A DNA stretch of 64,000 bases from contig NZ_CP011968.1 of the NCBI RefSeq assembly GCF_001077535.1, positions 2,046,001-2,110,000 on the forward strand, written 5' to 3'. This DNA comes from Clostridioides difficile ATCC 9689 = DSM 1296 (GTDB taxonomy: Bacteria; Bacillota; Clostridia; Peptostreptococcales; Peptostreptococcaceae). A program made the position numbers and the translations under genes. How positions within the stretch are numbered: the first letter of the stretch is position 1; each line of letters starts with the position of its first letter. Below are positions 44,353-52,968 of this stretch, piece by piece. The notes under the pieces are model-generated. The model worked only from the letters and a program-made list of their open reading frames with translations. It had not been told where the DNA came from and ran no database searches.

Positions 44353-45711
44353 TTGAGTAACATAATAACGAATTTAATAGAGTCAATATTTACTAATCCA
44401 ATAACTATATTGTTTTTACTTGCAATAACTGTGTATTCTGTTTTTAAAATAATAGAAAATAACAGAGTATATTCATTTGTAAGTTCAAAATTAGACGAAA
44501 TCAATAGAGACTATAAGACAAGTGAGTTTTATAAAAAGGTAAGGGATGACTACTATACATATAGTAAAGAAAATCCTTATGCAGACGTAAATATAACTTC
44601 ATTTATAGAGGAAGTTGTATCTGATTTAAAGCATAATAATTTGCCATTGTTAGAAAAAATTAGAAGTATAAAAAATTCATCTTCAATAAGTATATTACTT
44701 GGGGTTTTAGGTACGTTTGTTGGTCTTTCTACAATGCTTTTATGTGTTGATACTAAAGACATTATAAATTCACTTCCTTCAACTATTAGTAGTATGCAAA
44801 CTGCATTTACAACTAGTATATTTGGAGTTGTATTTTCTCTAATTATAGGTTACTTTACTAAGATAAAAGATTGTGAACATGTTTTGATACAAATAATGTT
44901 AAAATCTGAAAATTTACTAACATCTGAAATAACTCATTTTAAGTCAGAAAGAATGGATTTAAAAGTAGAAGAGGTAAAAAATACAATAAAACAAATAAGT
45001 AAGTCTATAGAAGCTATTGAAAAATTTGATAAAATATCTAAAGATTTAAATGACTTTAATGATGAATTTATCAGTGGTATAGAAGCTTTAAAAAGCCTTT
45101 TAGAAGGTTCTCAAAGTTCTATTAAGACATTTGACCAGAGCGTAAGAAAATTAGATAAACAGTTTAATATTTTAAATATAAAATTTGTAAAGCTTTTTGA
45201 TAAATATGATAATCAAGATAATATAAATAAAGAGATTTTATTTGATATAAAAGAATCTTCAAAAAATATATACAATGCCACTGAAAGCCAATTCAAAATT
45301 AGAGATTATATAAAAAATATAAATGCAGGATTTGCTCTATATGAAAGAAGTGCTCAAGACTTATTAACTAAATTAATGACCCATGAAAATAAAATCTCTC
45401 AAAATCAAAAAATCCTTTTAGATGAAAAGTTTACCTTAGATGACTCAATAAAAAATCTCTCAAGTATTATTGAAAACTTTTCTAATGACCTACAAGTTAA
45501 ACTGGATATGATGTTTGAAAATTCTTTAGATATTCAAGATAAGTTAGATGTTATGTTTAATAACTCTTTTATGAATGATGAAGTTCCTCTTGATAGTGAA
45601 AAATTATTTAAGGATGATGTTAATAATGTATTTAATCCTTTTAGTGAAGAAATTTATGAGATAGAGGATAAAGAAATAAAGGTCATAGGTGAGGATGAGT
45701 TAAATGAATAA
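44353..45711 (+). CDS. MotA/TolQ/ExbB-like channel protein with long coiled-coil tail (ZorA-like)
   Basis: 452 residues. Membrane helices at ~12-32, ~115-136 (ISILLGVLGTFVGLSTMLLC, with the conserved Gly-Thr of proton channels) and ~152-172. A cytosolic tail of ~270 residues, mostly coiled coil, follows, which is far longer than in MotA or ExbB and typical of ZorA. TTG start at 44353 after TAGGGG. The next gene overlaps by 8 bases and encodes the MotB-like partner. Confidence 0.85.
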   Translation: MSNIITNLIESIFTNPITILFLLAITVYSVFKIIENNRVYSFVSSKLDEINRDYKTSEFYKKVRDDYYTYSKENPYADVNITSFIEEVVSDLKHNNLPLLEKIRSIKNSSSISILLGVLGTFVGLSTMLLCVDTKDIINSLPSTISSMQTAFTTSIFGVVFSLIIGYFTKIKDCEHVLIQIMLKSENLLTSEITHFKSERMDLKVEEVKNTIKQISKSIEAIEKFDKISKDLNDFNDEFISGIEALKSLLEGSQSSIKTFDQSVRKLDKQFNILNIKFVKLFDKYDNQDNINKEILFDIKESSKNIYNATESQFKIRDYIKNINAGFALYERSAQDLLTKLMTHENKISQNQKILLDEKFTLDDSIKNLSSIIENFSNDLQVKLDMMFENSLDIQDKLDVMFNNSFMNDEVPLDSEKLFKDDVNNVFNPFSEEIYEIEDKEIKVIGEDELNE

Positions 45712-46336
45712 TAAATATATAAGAACTGTTAACAGGGAATTTGAAAAGAGTAGCTTTTGGCCAACATTTACAGATTTATTATCTACTGTATTGATGGTTG
45801 TAATTCTTATCTTATTTAGCTCAGAAAGTATTTCAGGTTCTGTTGAACAAGATTTAGCTAAGAATGTCAATGCTTCTGTTGAAGAAACTTTTAAAAAAAG
45901 TGGAATACCTGTCAAGGTAGATAAATCTAATGGGCAAGTAACTTTTGGTGAAAAAACCATGTTTGATATAGATAGTGATGTTTTAAAACCAGAGGCTAAA
46001 GAAATGCTAAAAATGTTTGTTCCAAAGTACATAGAGACTATTTATAAAGATTATGGTGACTATATATCCAAAATAGTTATAGAAGGTCATACAGATGATG
46101 TGGGAAGTTATATATACAACTTAGATTTATCGCAAAGAAGAGCATATAGCGTTGCTAAATTTATAGTGGGAGATGAAATAGGTGACTATAAATACAAAGA
46201 TAAAGTGACTAAGCATATTATTGCAATAGGAAGGTCAAAAGCTGAACTCATCAAAAATGGTGACAATAGCGTGAATAGAGATGCATCTAGAAGAGTAGAA
46301 CTAAAATACGAAATAAATATTAATCAAAATAAATAA
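45704..46336 (+). CDS. MotB/OmpA-like peptidoglycan-binding stator protein (ZorB-like)
   Basis: 210 residues. A single N-terminal helix with the expected proton-carrying aspartate (SFWPTFTDLLSTVLMVVILILF), a periplasm-side linker, and a C-terminal OmpA domain (TFGEKTMFDIDSDVLKPEAKEML...IVIEGHTDDVGSYIYNLDLSQRRAYSVAKFI). This is the ZorB/MotB layout. No flagellar or ZorC/D/E genes adjoin. Confidence 0.88.
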   Translation: MNNKYIRTVNREFEKSSFWPTFTDLLSTVLMVVILILFSSESISGSVEQDLAKNVNASVEETFKKSGIPVKVDKSNGQVTFGEKTMFDIDSDVLKPEAKEMLKMFVPKYIETIYKDYGDYISKIVIEGHTDDVGSYIYNLDLSQRRAYSVAKFIVGDEIGDYKYKDKVTKHIIAIGRSKAELIKNGDNSVNRDASRRVELKYEININQNK

Positions 46337-46354
46337 TTAAATTTTTATAAAAAA

Positions 46355-46390
46355 AAAGAAGGCAGTTGGTGTGAGCTTTAAGCCTTCTTT
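46355..46390 (+). terminator. Hairpin after the ZorAB-like pair
   Basis: AAAGAAGGC (46355-46363) / GCCTTCTTT (46382-46390) with 18-base loop; T tail is short, so a weak terminator. Confidence 0.6.
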
Positions 46391-46664
46391 AAGGAAAAAG
46401 TTTATTTATTTTTGTTGATACTTAACATATTATAGTTTTTAGAAGCAGTTTGCAATATATTAAACGTAAATGGTCGTTTAAAATGCATAACTGGATACTA
46501 CTGATGTAAAATATTTCATTTTATATAATATAAAAATTATACAGTGTCAATTTTCTATATTATTGTACTATAATCTATTATTTAAAATATTATGTAAAAA
46601 AATATCATAAAAACGCATATCATGTTATAATTACTAGAGTATTATGAATATGGAGGCGTAGTTT
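46391..46664. other. Intergenic region
   Basis: 274 AT-rich bases; no gene seen. It must hold the promoter for the metallo-hydrolase gene (for example, a ttataatta stretch near 46625). Confidence 0.35.
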
Positions 46665-47822
46665 GTGATAGAAATAAGTATAAAAAATAAAAAAAATTCT
46701 AAAATTAAAACTTTGATACTTTTATTGATAGTATCTATATCGATTTATTTAACTGGTTGTACTACATCAGATAATGGAAATAATCAATCAAATAATAATG
46801 ATTCTTTGTCTAGTAGTATATCAAGTGATAAGAATGTAAAAATTCATTTTATTGACACTGGAAATAGTGATGCAATATTGATTCAAGATGGTAAAACTTT
46901 TACATTGATAGATGGGGGAGATAATGATGATGAGGGATTAATGGTAGATTACCTAAACAATCAAGGTGTAAAAGATATTAAATATCTTATAGCTACCCAT
47001 TCTCATGCAGACCATTTAGGTGGACTTGATTCTGTTGTCAAAAACTTTAATATAGAAAATGTTTTTGTATCGAATGGTTCAGCAGAAACAAAGAGTTATA
47101 GGGACTTTATAAATGCTTTAGCAAATAAGGGTTTATCCCCAAGTGTACCGCTTGAAAATAATAAGTTCTATTTAGAAGATTCTTATTTTGAAGTTCTAAA
47201 TACAAATGGGGGAGATACTACTAATGAACAATCTCTAGTCCTTGTATATACTAATGGGAATGATAAAGTTTTATTTACAGGTGATGCTGAAGAAGGTACC
47301 GAAAAAGAAATACTACCTAAGCTTGAGAAAGTAGACCTTTTAAAAGTAGCTCATCATGGTTCTCGTAGTAGTTCATCTCAAGAGTTTTTAGATAAAGTAA
47401 ATCCTGAATATGCGGTTCTTTTAGTAGGCAAGGGTAATTCATATGGTCATCCACATCAGGAGACAATGAATAAATTAAAAAAAATGGGAGTAAAAGTACA
47501 TAGAAGTGATGAGTGTTCAGATATAATATTTGAATCAACAGGTGATGGAGTATTTACAAGTTGTAAAGATGGAAGTTATAATAAAGGCGTTAGAGAAGAT
47601 GGAAACTCTGGAAAATCAAACAGTAATACAAGTAAAAATGATTCTTTTAAAAATAAACAAAATACATCCAATTCAGAAGAAATAGTGTATTTTACTCCAA
47701 AAGGTAAGAGTTATCACTCTACAAAAAATTGTAGTGGGCTTTCAAGAAGTAAAAAAATATTATCAGGCACAATTGCAGAAAGTAAGAAAAATGACCCATG
47801 TGATATATGTTATGGAAAATAA
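46665..47822 (+). CDS. Surface lipoprotein with ComEC-like metallo-beta-lactamase domain
   Basis: 385 residues. Signal with lipobox LTGC; then a metallo-hydrolase domain (THSHADHLGG, FTGDAEEGTEKE, AHHGSRSSSSQEF, YGHPHQETM) like the soluble domain of ComEC. A low-complexity linker follows, then a small C-terminal Cys module (YFTPKGKSYHSTKNCSGLSRSK....DPCDICYGK). Such extracellular proteins are presumed nucleases or phosphodiesterases. GTG start 46665 with GGAGG upstream. Confidence 0.88.
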   Translation: MIEISIKNKKNSKIKTLILLLIVSISIYLTGCTTSDNGNNQSNNNDSLSSSISSDKNVKIHFIDTGNSDAILIQDGKTFTLIDGGDNDDEGLMVDYLNNQGVKDIKYLIATHSHADHLGGLDSVVKNFNIENVFVSNGSAETKSYRDFINALANKGLSPSVPLENNKFYLEDSYFEVLNTNGGDTTNEQSLVLVYTNGNDKVLFTGDAEEGTEKEILPKLEKVDLLKVAHHGSRSSSSQEFLDKVNPEYAVLLVGKGNSYGHPHQETMNKLKKMGVKVHRSDECSDIIFESTGDGVFTSCKDGSYNKGVREDGNSGKSNSNTSKNDSFKNKQNTSNSEEIVYFTPKGKSYHSTKNCSGLSRSKKILSGTIAESKKNDPCDICYGK

Positions 47823-47891
47823 CAAAAAAACAACCAATTTATCTATAAAGCTTCTGAACTTTAAATCATTTAAAAAATAAAATAAATGCAT

Positions 47892-47952
47892 AAAAAAATA
47901 AGCTATAATCAATAGATAACACATTTTATCTATACGAATAGCTTATTTTTTT
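47892..47952. terminator. Convergent bidirectional terminator
   Basis: AAAAAAATAAGCTAT / ATAGCTTATTTTTTT 15-bp stem with an inner ATAGATA/TCTAT hairpin, between convergent genes. Confidence 0.88.
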
Positions 47953-47968
47953 AAGTATTTTTTAATAG

Positions 47969-48604
47969 CTATTTAATAACTCTAAATACACCAGTTACAA
48001 TACCTACAATTTCAACTTCTGAGTCATTGAGCATAATTGGTTCCATAAAATCATTTTCTGGCTGAAGTCTTATTAAATTTCCTTCTTTAAAAAACCTCTT
48101 AACCGTAGCAGATTCACCATTTATAAGTGCAACTACTATCTGAGAATTTAAGGCTGTATTTTTTTTGTCTACTACAACGTAATCTTCATCTAAAATTCCT
48201 GCATTAATCATACTTTCGCCTTTTACTCTTAATACAAAATTGTTACTGCCCTTTACTAAACTGGCAGGGAATGGAATGTATTCCTCTATGTTTTGTTGAG
48301 CTAAAATGGGTTCTCCAGCTGTTATTTGACCTACTAAAGGAAGCTCTATTATTTCTTGATTAGCTCCAGAAACATCATTTACTTTACTACGTTCTAAAAC
48401 TTCAATAGCTCTTGGTTTAGTAGGGTCCTTTCTTATGTATCCCAGTTTTTCAAGTTTATTTAGATGAGAGTGCACAGTTGAAGTAGATCTTAACCCTACA
48501 GCAGTACATATTTCTCTTACAGCAGGTGGATAACCTTTTAATATGATTTGAGACTTTATAAATTCCAATATCAAGACTTGCTTTTCAGTTAGATCTAAAT
48601 ACAT
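47969..48604 (-). CDS. lexA: LexA SOS repressor
   Basis: 211 residues from the preferred start (MYLDLTEKQ, 48604). N-terminal winged helix (GYPPAVREICTAVGLRSTSTVHSHLNKLEKLGYI), self-cleavage site AG in QITAGEP, catalytic Ser in GESM and Lys in ATVKRF. The ATG has GAGTGATG upstream; longer in-frame starts lack an RBS. A LexA box lies ~90 bases upstream. Confidence 0.95.
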   Translation of the reverse strand: MYLDLTEKQVLILEFIKSQIILKGYPPAVREICTAVGLRSTSTVHSHLNKLEKLGYIRKDPTKPRAIEVLERSKVNDVSGANQEIIELPLVGQITAGEPILAQQNIEEYIPFPASLVKGSNNFVLRVKGESMINAGILDEDYVVVDKKNTALNSQIVVALINGESATVKRFFKEGNLIRLQPENDFMEPIMLNDSEVEIVGIVTGVFRVIK

Positions 48605-48688
48605 AACATCACTCATTTCCAAACATATTTTGTTTTTATTTCCATACACTTTATATTTTTAATTATAACATAATCCATTTATATCTGC

Positions 48689-48700
48689 AAACATTTGTTC
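48689..48700 (-). promoter_or_regulatory. LexA box (SOS operator) upstream of lexA
   Basis: GAACAAATGTTT on the minus strand, matching the clostridial GAAC-N4-GTTY operator. Lies between the Xer-like gene and lexA, indicating autoregulation. Confidence 0.75.
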
Positions 48701-48707
48701 CTGATTT

Positions 48708-49835
48708 TTAATCGTCCTCAATCCATTCAAAATTCTTGACTATATCACGTTTTACATTTTTCTTATGAGCTGCATAAAGCTGAGTAGTTGTGACATTATC
48801 ATGGTCAAGTAAGTTTTGAACATCATATATAGAAAATCCTGTTTGGATTAGAGAAGTTGCAGCCGTTGCTCTTAATTTATGGGGACTATATCCATTGTCT
48901 CTAGTAGTATCAAGTGGAATAGATGTATATTTTTTTACCAGTGTTCTTATAGCCTTTGCTGTAATTCTCTTATTTTGAAGAGACAAAAATAAAGCATCTT
49001 TTTCTTCATCATTTAATAGTTCATCTCTTGTTCTTTCGTTTTGCAAATAATCTTTTATTACATGTTCACAAGTATGATTTATAGGCATTAAAACTTCTTT
49101 CCCACGTTTTCTATATATTTTAAATTCACCTCTTGAAAAATTAAAAGAGGAGATATTGAGTTCTCTAAGCTCATTTAATCTAAGCCCGTATGTAACAAAT
49201 AATGCTAGTATAGCTTTGTCACGTAATTTAGTTTTTCTCCAATATACCTTTTCTTTCTCTGTAAGCCCTTCACCTGTTTCTACTGATTCAAGCATCTTAG
49301 CAACTTCATCTATCTCAAGGCGCTTAATAGCATCTGGCTGAGGTTTAGGAAGTTTTATTGGATTGAATCCATCAGTTATATTATTATCTATCTGAGAGTT
49401 TCTGTATAAGAATTTAAATAGAGTAGAGATGGATGATTTTTTTCTTGCTAAAGCTCTATTGTTATTTTCAAAAATCAATGTGTTTTTTTCTGTATTTTTG
49501 TAATATCTACTGCAATAATCACCTAAGAATAAATTTATATCTCTTGATTTTATTGTATTAAAATCATCTTCTGTAATGTCTTTTACACAATCTGCATTTG
49601 TTAATTCTTTGGTTTCAATCAAATATGAACAAAAAAAATTAATATCTTCTAAATAAGCAAGTCGTGTAGAAACTGCAACAGAACCTTTTAAATATATAAA
49701 ATAATCCTTCATAAATACAGGAAGTTTATTTTCCAAAAGTAGACATTTTTCTATGAGTTCATTTTCTTTGATAACAATATTATCAGGTTTATCTGATTTA
49801 TTATGTACTTTTATAATTTTCTTATCATTATTCAA
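48708..49835 (-). CDS. Tyrosine recombinase (XerC/D-like integrase)
   Basis: 375 residues. N-terminal SAM-like core-binding domain (~35-150) and catalytic domain with Arg in TYGLRLNEL, Lys in the YRKRGKE turn, HKLRATAAT (H-x-x-R), LLDHDNVTTTQLY (His and nucleophile Tyr). Longer than classical XerC/D by an N-terminal extension. No phage or transposon genes adjoin; its place next to lexA suggests a backbone gene. It could contribute to chromosome dimer resolution. Confidence 0.9.
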   Translation of the reverse strand: MNNDKKIIKVHNKSDKPDNIVIKENELIEKCLLLENKLPVFMKDYFIYLKGSVAVSTRLAYLEDINFFCSYLIETKELTNADCVKDITEDDFNTIKSRDINLFLGDYCSRYYKNTEKNTLIFENNNRALARKKSSISTLFKFLYRNSQIDNNITDGFNPIKLPKPQPDAIKRLEIDEVAKMLESVETGEGLTEKEKVYWRKTKLRDKAILALFVTYGLRLNELRELNISSFNFSRGEFKIYRKRGKEVLMPINHTCEHVIKDYLQNERTRDELLNDEEKDALFLSLQNKRITAKAIRTLVKKYTSIPLDTTRDNGYSPHKLRATAATSLIQTGFSIYDVQNLLDHDNVTTTQLYAAHKKNVKRDIVKNFEWIEDD

Positions 49836-50026
49836 AATTAAACCTCCTAAAACTAAAATATAAATCTTTTATATTATTTTTTGATATTTATACCAAGTGA
49901 GTATAAATATTTAATTTAATCATTTTTTACATTTTTAAGAGATTAGCAGTGCTTTAGATGAAATCATCACTAACTATTCCCTAAATCCACATTTAAAGAC
50001 TAGTTGAATTTAAGTACTCTTTTTTA

Positions 50027-50076
50027 TTTCTCAATATATTTATAGAAATATTTTAAAATATATTGAGAAATTTTTT
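50027..50076 (+). terminator. Plus-strand terminator without an annotated upstream gene
   Basis: TTTCTCAATATATTT (50027-50041) / AAATATATTGAGAAA (50056-50070) followed by T6 on the plus strand only. Both flanking genes are on the minus strand. It may end a small RNA starting near 49,910 (a TTGATA motif at ~49,882 precedes a TATAAA-like box). Confidence 0.6.
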
Positions 50077-50155
50077 ATGCTCTACTAAAATCTTTTTTAT
50101 ATAATATTTTTATATGTTTCTAACGAAACCAAATATTAGTAAAATATGTATTTAT

Positions 50156-51001
50156 TTAACTAAAGTTTTTAAATGGGCTGACTAAGCTTAAAATATAGGA
50201 TATTATGAGAGTTACTATTGAAAAAATAAACCCTATTGCCATAAAGAAACTTATAAATATGTTATACTTAACTATTAAACTGGATATATTCAAGTTATCA
50301 AATCCAAATAAGTATGTAATTGAACTTATTACAAAAATAACTATAACTATAAAGCTCAGACCATTTAAGCTATTTTTTAAATCAGCACTACTAAGTGACA
50401 TATGTGTAGATATAGAATACATTAAAAACATAAATATAAAATACTTCAATGAATATACACTAGGTGTTAACAACATTATTCTTATAAAATTGGAAATATC
50501 ACCTAAAATAATGTGTATAAAACCATTTATATTTAAATTATTAATCATACTTACATATAACTTTAAATTTATATTTTGAGTCACTTTCATATAACTATCT
50601 GGCAGTAATATCTTAAAAATTAAAATAATCATTATTGTTCCACCTATAATAGGTGCAATTCCTATAAAGAAATTTCCTATACTTTGATAAAGATTATCTT
50701 TTTTATAGCTATGACTTACATATCCTAGTATACCATCATTTTTACTTTCTATTGGTCTGAAAAACTTAACTGAATTTATTTTATGCATGAAAATTAAACA
50801 CATTATCAAATGACTCAATTCATGAACAAATGTTCCTATAGCTCCAGTTACAATAATTCCAGTTTTTCCAAAAGATGAAAAGATAAATTTATTATTTAGA
50901 TTTTCTGTAATGCTAAAAATCAATCCAAATACAATAAATATTCCTATGAAACAAAAAATATTTATTACACTTATTTTTAAAATTTCGATTATATAAATCA
51001 T
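50156..51001 (-). CDS. Membrane protein with HELSH zinc motif (M50-like protease)
   Basis: 281 residues with about seven membrane helices. FVHELSHLIMCLIF (~residue 58) is an HExxH motif within a membrane helix, as in site-2-protease-like M50 and DUF3267 proteins. No PDZ domain. A second motif (N/S-PxxDG) typical of S2P is not evident. Substrate and even activity are uncertain. Lies between the Xer-like gene and the ACT protein. Confidence 0.7.
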   Translation of the reverse strand: MIYIIEILKISVINIFCFIGIFIVFGLIFSITENLNNKFIFSSFGKTGIIVTGAIGTFVHELSHLIMCLIFMHKINSVKFFRPIESKNDGILGYVSHSYKKDNLYQSIGNFFIGIAPIIGGTIMIILIFKILLPDSYMKVTQNINLKLYVSMINNLNINGFIHIILGDISNFIRIMLLTPSVYSLKYFIFMFLMYSISTHMSLSSADLKNSLNGLSFIVIVIFVISSITYLFGFDNLNISSLIVKYNIFISFFMAIGFIFSIVTLIISYILSLVSPFKNFS

Positions 51002-51030
51002 AAGTTAAGTCCTCATGTAAAAGTATTTAA

Positions 51031-51402
51031 CTACTCTACTTCATATCCATTACAGCTTAAAATTTTACAAGCATTTTCTATATCCTTTTCTTTTACTAAG
51101 ATATAGTCTGTATCATACGTAGAAATTGCAAATATGCTTATTTTGTTGTCTGCTAACAAACTACTTAACTTAGATAAAATTCCTACAAGTGAAAAGTCTA
51201 AAGGACCTAGTATCTTAAGTATTCTCCACTCCTTTTCTGACTTGACATCAGAAGGAATATTATTATTTAAACATACAACACTTAATTCATCATCAGTTCT
51301 AGTTATAGAGTAAAACTTCTCTGTATCTATCCATGTTGGTATTTTACTGTCATTATTTAATCTACATACTGCATACTCTTCTACCAATAATTTTAATTTC
51401 AT
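51031..51402 (-). CDS. ACT-domain protein
   Basis: 123 residues. Two ACT-like halves: an N-terminal segment (LKLLVEEYAVCRLNNDSKIPTWID...FYSITRTDDELSVVC) and the typical ILGPLDFSLVGILSKLSSLLADNKISIFAISTYDTDYILV. Stand-alone ACT proteins of this kind bind amino acids. Start at ATG 51402 with GGAGG 11 bases upstream; the upstream in-frame TTG overlaps that RBS. Confidence 0.85.
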   Translation of the reverse strand: MKLKLLVEEYAVCRLNNDSKIPTWIDTEKFYSITRTDDELSVVCLNNNIPSDVKSEKEWRILKILGPLDFSLVGILSKLSSLLADNKISIFAISTYDTDYILVKEKDIENACKILSCNGYEVE

Positions 51403-51475
51403 AATGTATATTTCCTCCAATCTTATTTGTTTACTTAAGATTATACATTAAAAGTTACATAAAATAAAACATATA

Positions 51476-51523
51476 AAGTAAAAAAGGTTCACTATAGTGT
51501 CCTATTTCTATAGCCAACCTTTA
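51476..51523 (-). terminator. Terminator after spoVS
   Basis: On the minus strand AAAGGTTGGCTATAG pairs with CTATAGTGAACCTTT (two mismatches), followed by a T5 run. Confidence 0.75.
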
Positions 51524-51554
51524 AAACTTAATTAAATTCTAATAAAGAGATATA

Positions 51555-51815
51555 TTATCTAGGTTCAATTATAAGTTTAATGGCTGTTTTCTTATCACCT
51601 TCGATTTCTATATCAGTAAATGCGGGAATGCAAACTAAATCCATTCCACTAGGTGCAACAAAACCTCTTGCTATTGCAATTGATTTTATCGCTTGATTTA
51701 GAGCTCCAGCTCCTATAGCTTGTATTTCTGCAACGCCTCGTTCTCTTAGTACTCCAGCCAAGGCTCCAGCTACAGAATTAGGATTAGATTTTGATGAAAC
51801 TTTTAGTACCTCCAT
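51555..51815 (-). CDS. spoVS: Stage V sporulation protein S
   Basis: 86 residues, complete Alba-like SpoVS protein (MEVLKVSSKSNPNSVAGALAGVLRERG..., IGAGALNQAIKSIAIARGFVAPSGMDLVCIPAFTDIEI, EGDKKTAIKLIIEPR). Highly conserved in spore-formers; affects septation and coat assembly. RBS aaggagatg. Confidence 0.97.
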   Translation of the reverse strand: MEVLKVSSKSNPNSVAGALAGVLRERGVAEIQAIGAGALNQAIKSIAIARGFVAPSGMDLVCIPAFTDIEIEGDKKTAIKLIIEPR

Positions 51816-52003
51816 TTCAACATCTCCTTGTTAATTTGTTAAAGTATCCATTACCTAAAGTACTAAATCATAATTGCCATTTACTAATTACAATCATCAT
51901 TTAAAGTATACTTTTATAAAAATATACTTCTATAATCGTTTTAAGAAAACCTTTATTTTTTTTAACCATTTTATTATGAAAAAACTACAAATTTCTTTAT
52001 ATT

Positions 52004-52948
52004 CTATAAGCATTTTCCAATATTTCTAAATTTTTTATATCTTTGAGCTATAATTTCCTCTTTATCCATATCTTTGTAATGATTTAATCTTTCTAAAATG
52101 TAAGCTTTTATTTCTTTTGAAACAGCTTCTACATCTTTTTGTGCTCCTCCAAGAGGTTCTTTTATAATCTTATCTATTATTTTTAAATCATATAAATCAT
52201 TACTTGTAAGCTTCATAACATCACAAGCTTCTTTAGCTTTAGATGAATCTTTAAATAGAATACTAGAAAGCCCTTCTGGAGAAATCACAGAATAAACTGA
52301 ATGTTCTAACATACATACATCATTTCCTACTCCGATACCTAAAGCTCCTCCACTACCACCTTCACCAATTACAAAAGTGATTACTGGAACAGAAAGTTTA
52401 CTCATTTCAAGTAAGTTTCTTGCAATAGCTTCTCCTTGTCCTCTTTCTTCTGCTTCTAGACCACAAAAAGCTCCTGATGTATCAATAAACGTTATTATAG
52501 GTCTATTAAATTTTTCAGCTTGTTTCATAAGTCTTAATGCTTTTCTGTATCCTTCTGGATGAGGCATTCCAAAATTTCTTTTTATATTTTCTTTTGTATC
52601 TCTTCCTTTTTGGTGTCCAACTATAGTAACATTAAACTTTCCTATCTGACCAATTCCTCCAACCATAGAAGGGTCATCTTTAAAAAGCCTATCTCCATGA
52701 AGTTCTAAAAAATTAGAACAAATATGTTCTATGTATTCCAATGTCGTAGGTCTCTTTATATCTCTACTTAGTGTTACCTTTTCATATGCTGATAGATGTG
52801 AAAAAGCATCTTCCTTAAGCTTTTCCAATTTCTCATTAAGTGAATTTATTTTATCACTTAAATCTATATTATTTGCCTTAGAAATAGTTATTAATTGTTT
52901 AATATCATTTTCTAAGACTTTTATTTTTTCACTATTATTTTCAATCAA
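52004..52948 (-). CDS. accA: Acetyl-CoA carboxylase carboxyltransferase subunit alpha
   Basis: 314 residues. Carboxyltransferase fold with GHQKGRDTKENIKRNFGMPHPEGYRKALRLMKQAEKF, FIDTSGAFCGLEAEERGQGEAIARNL and GEGGSGGALGIGVGN. Transfers carboxyl from biotin to acetyl-CoA as an AccA2D2 complex. Last gene of accBCDA; RBS aaggagga. Confidence 0.97.
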   Translation of the reverse strand: MIENNSEKIKVLENDIKQLITISKANNIDLSDKINSLNEKLEKLKEDAFSHLSAYEKVTLSRDIKRPTTLEYIEHICSNFLELHGDRLFKDDPSMVGGIGQIGKFNVTIVGHQKGRDTKENIKRNFGMPHPEGYRKALRLMKQAEKFNRPIITFIDTSGAFCGLEAEERGQGEAIARNLLEMSKLSVPVITFVIGEGGSGGALGIGVGNDVCMLEHSVYSVISPEGLSSILFKDSSKAKEACDVMKLTSNDLYDLKIIDKIIKEPLGGAQKDVEAVSKEIKAYILERLNHYKDMDKEEIIAQRYKKFRNIGKCL

Positions 52949-52968
52949 AACAGTTCCTCCTTTATGCC

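Noticed and set aside
44353-46336. Complete Zorya defence system
   Set aside because: Neither ZorC/ZorD nor ZorE is encoded nearby; the neighbours are an ABC ATPase fragment and a metallo-hydrolase lipoprotein.
48708-49835. Tyrosine recombinase as the integrase of the 24-kb element
   Set aside because: It lies 5 kb outside the element's right end, and the ends instead abut a large serine recombinase with matching GA-type core repeats.
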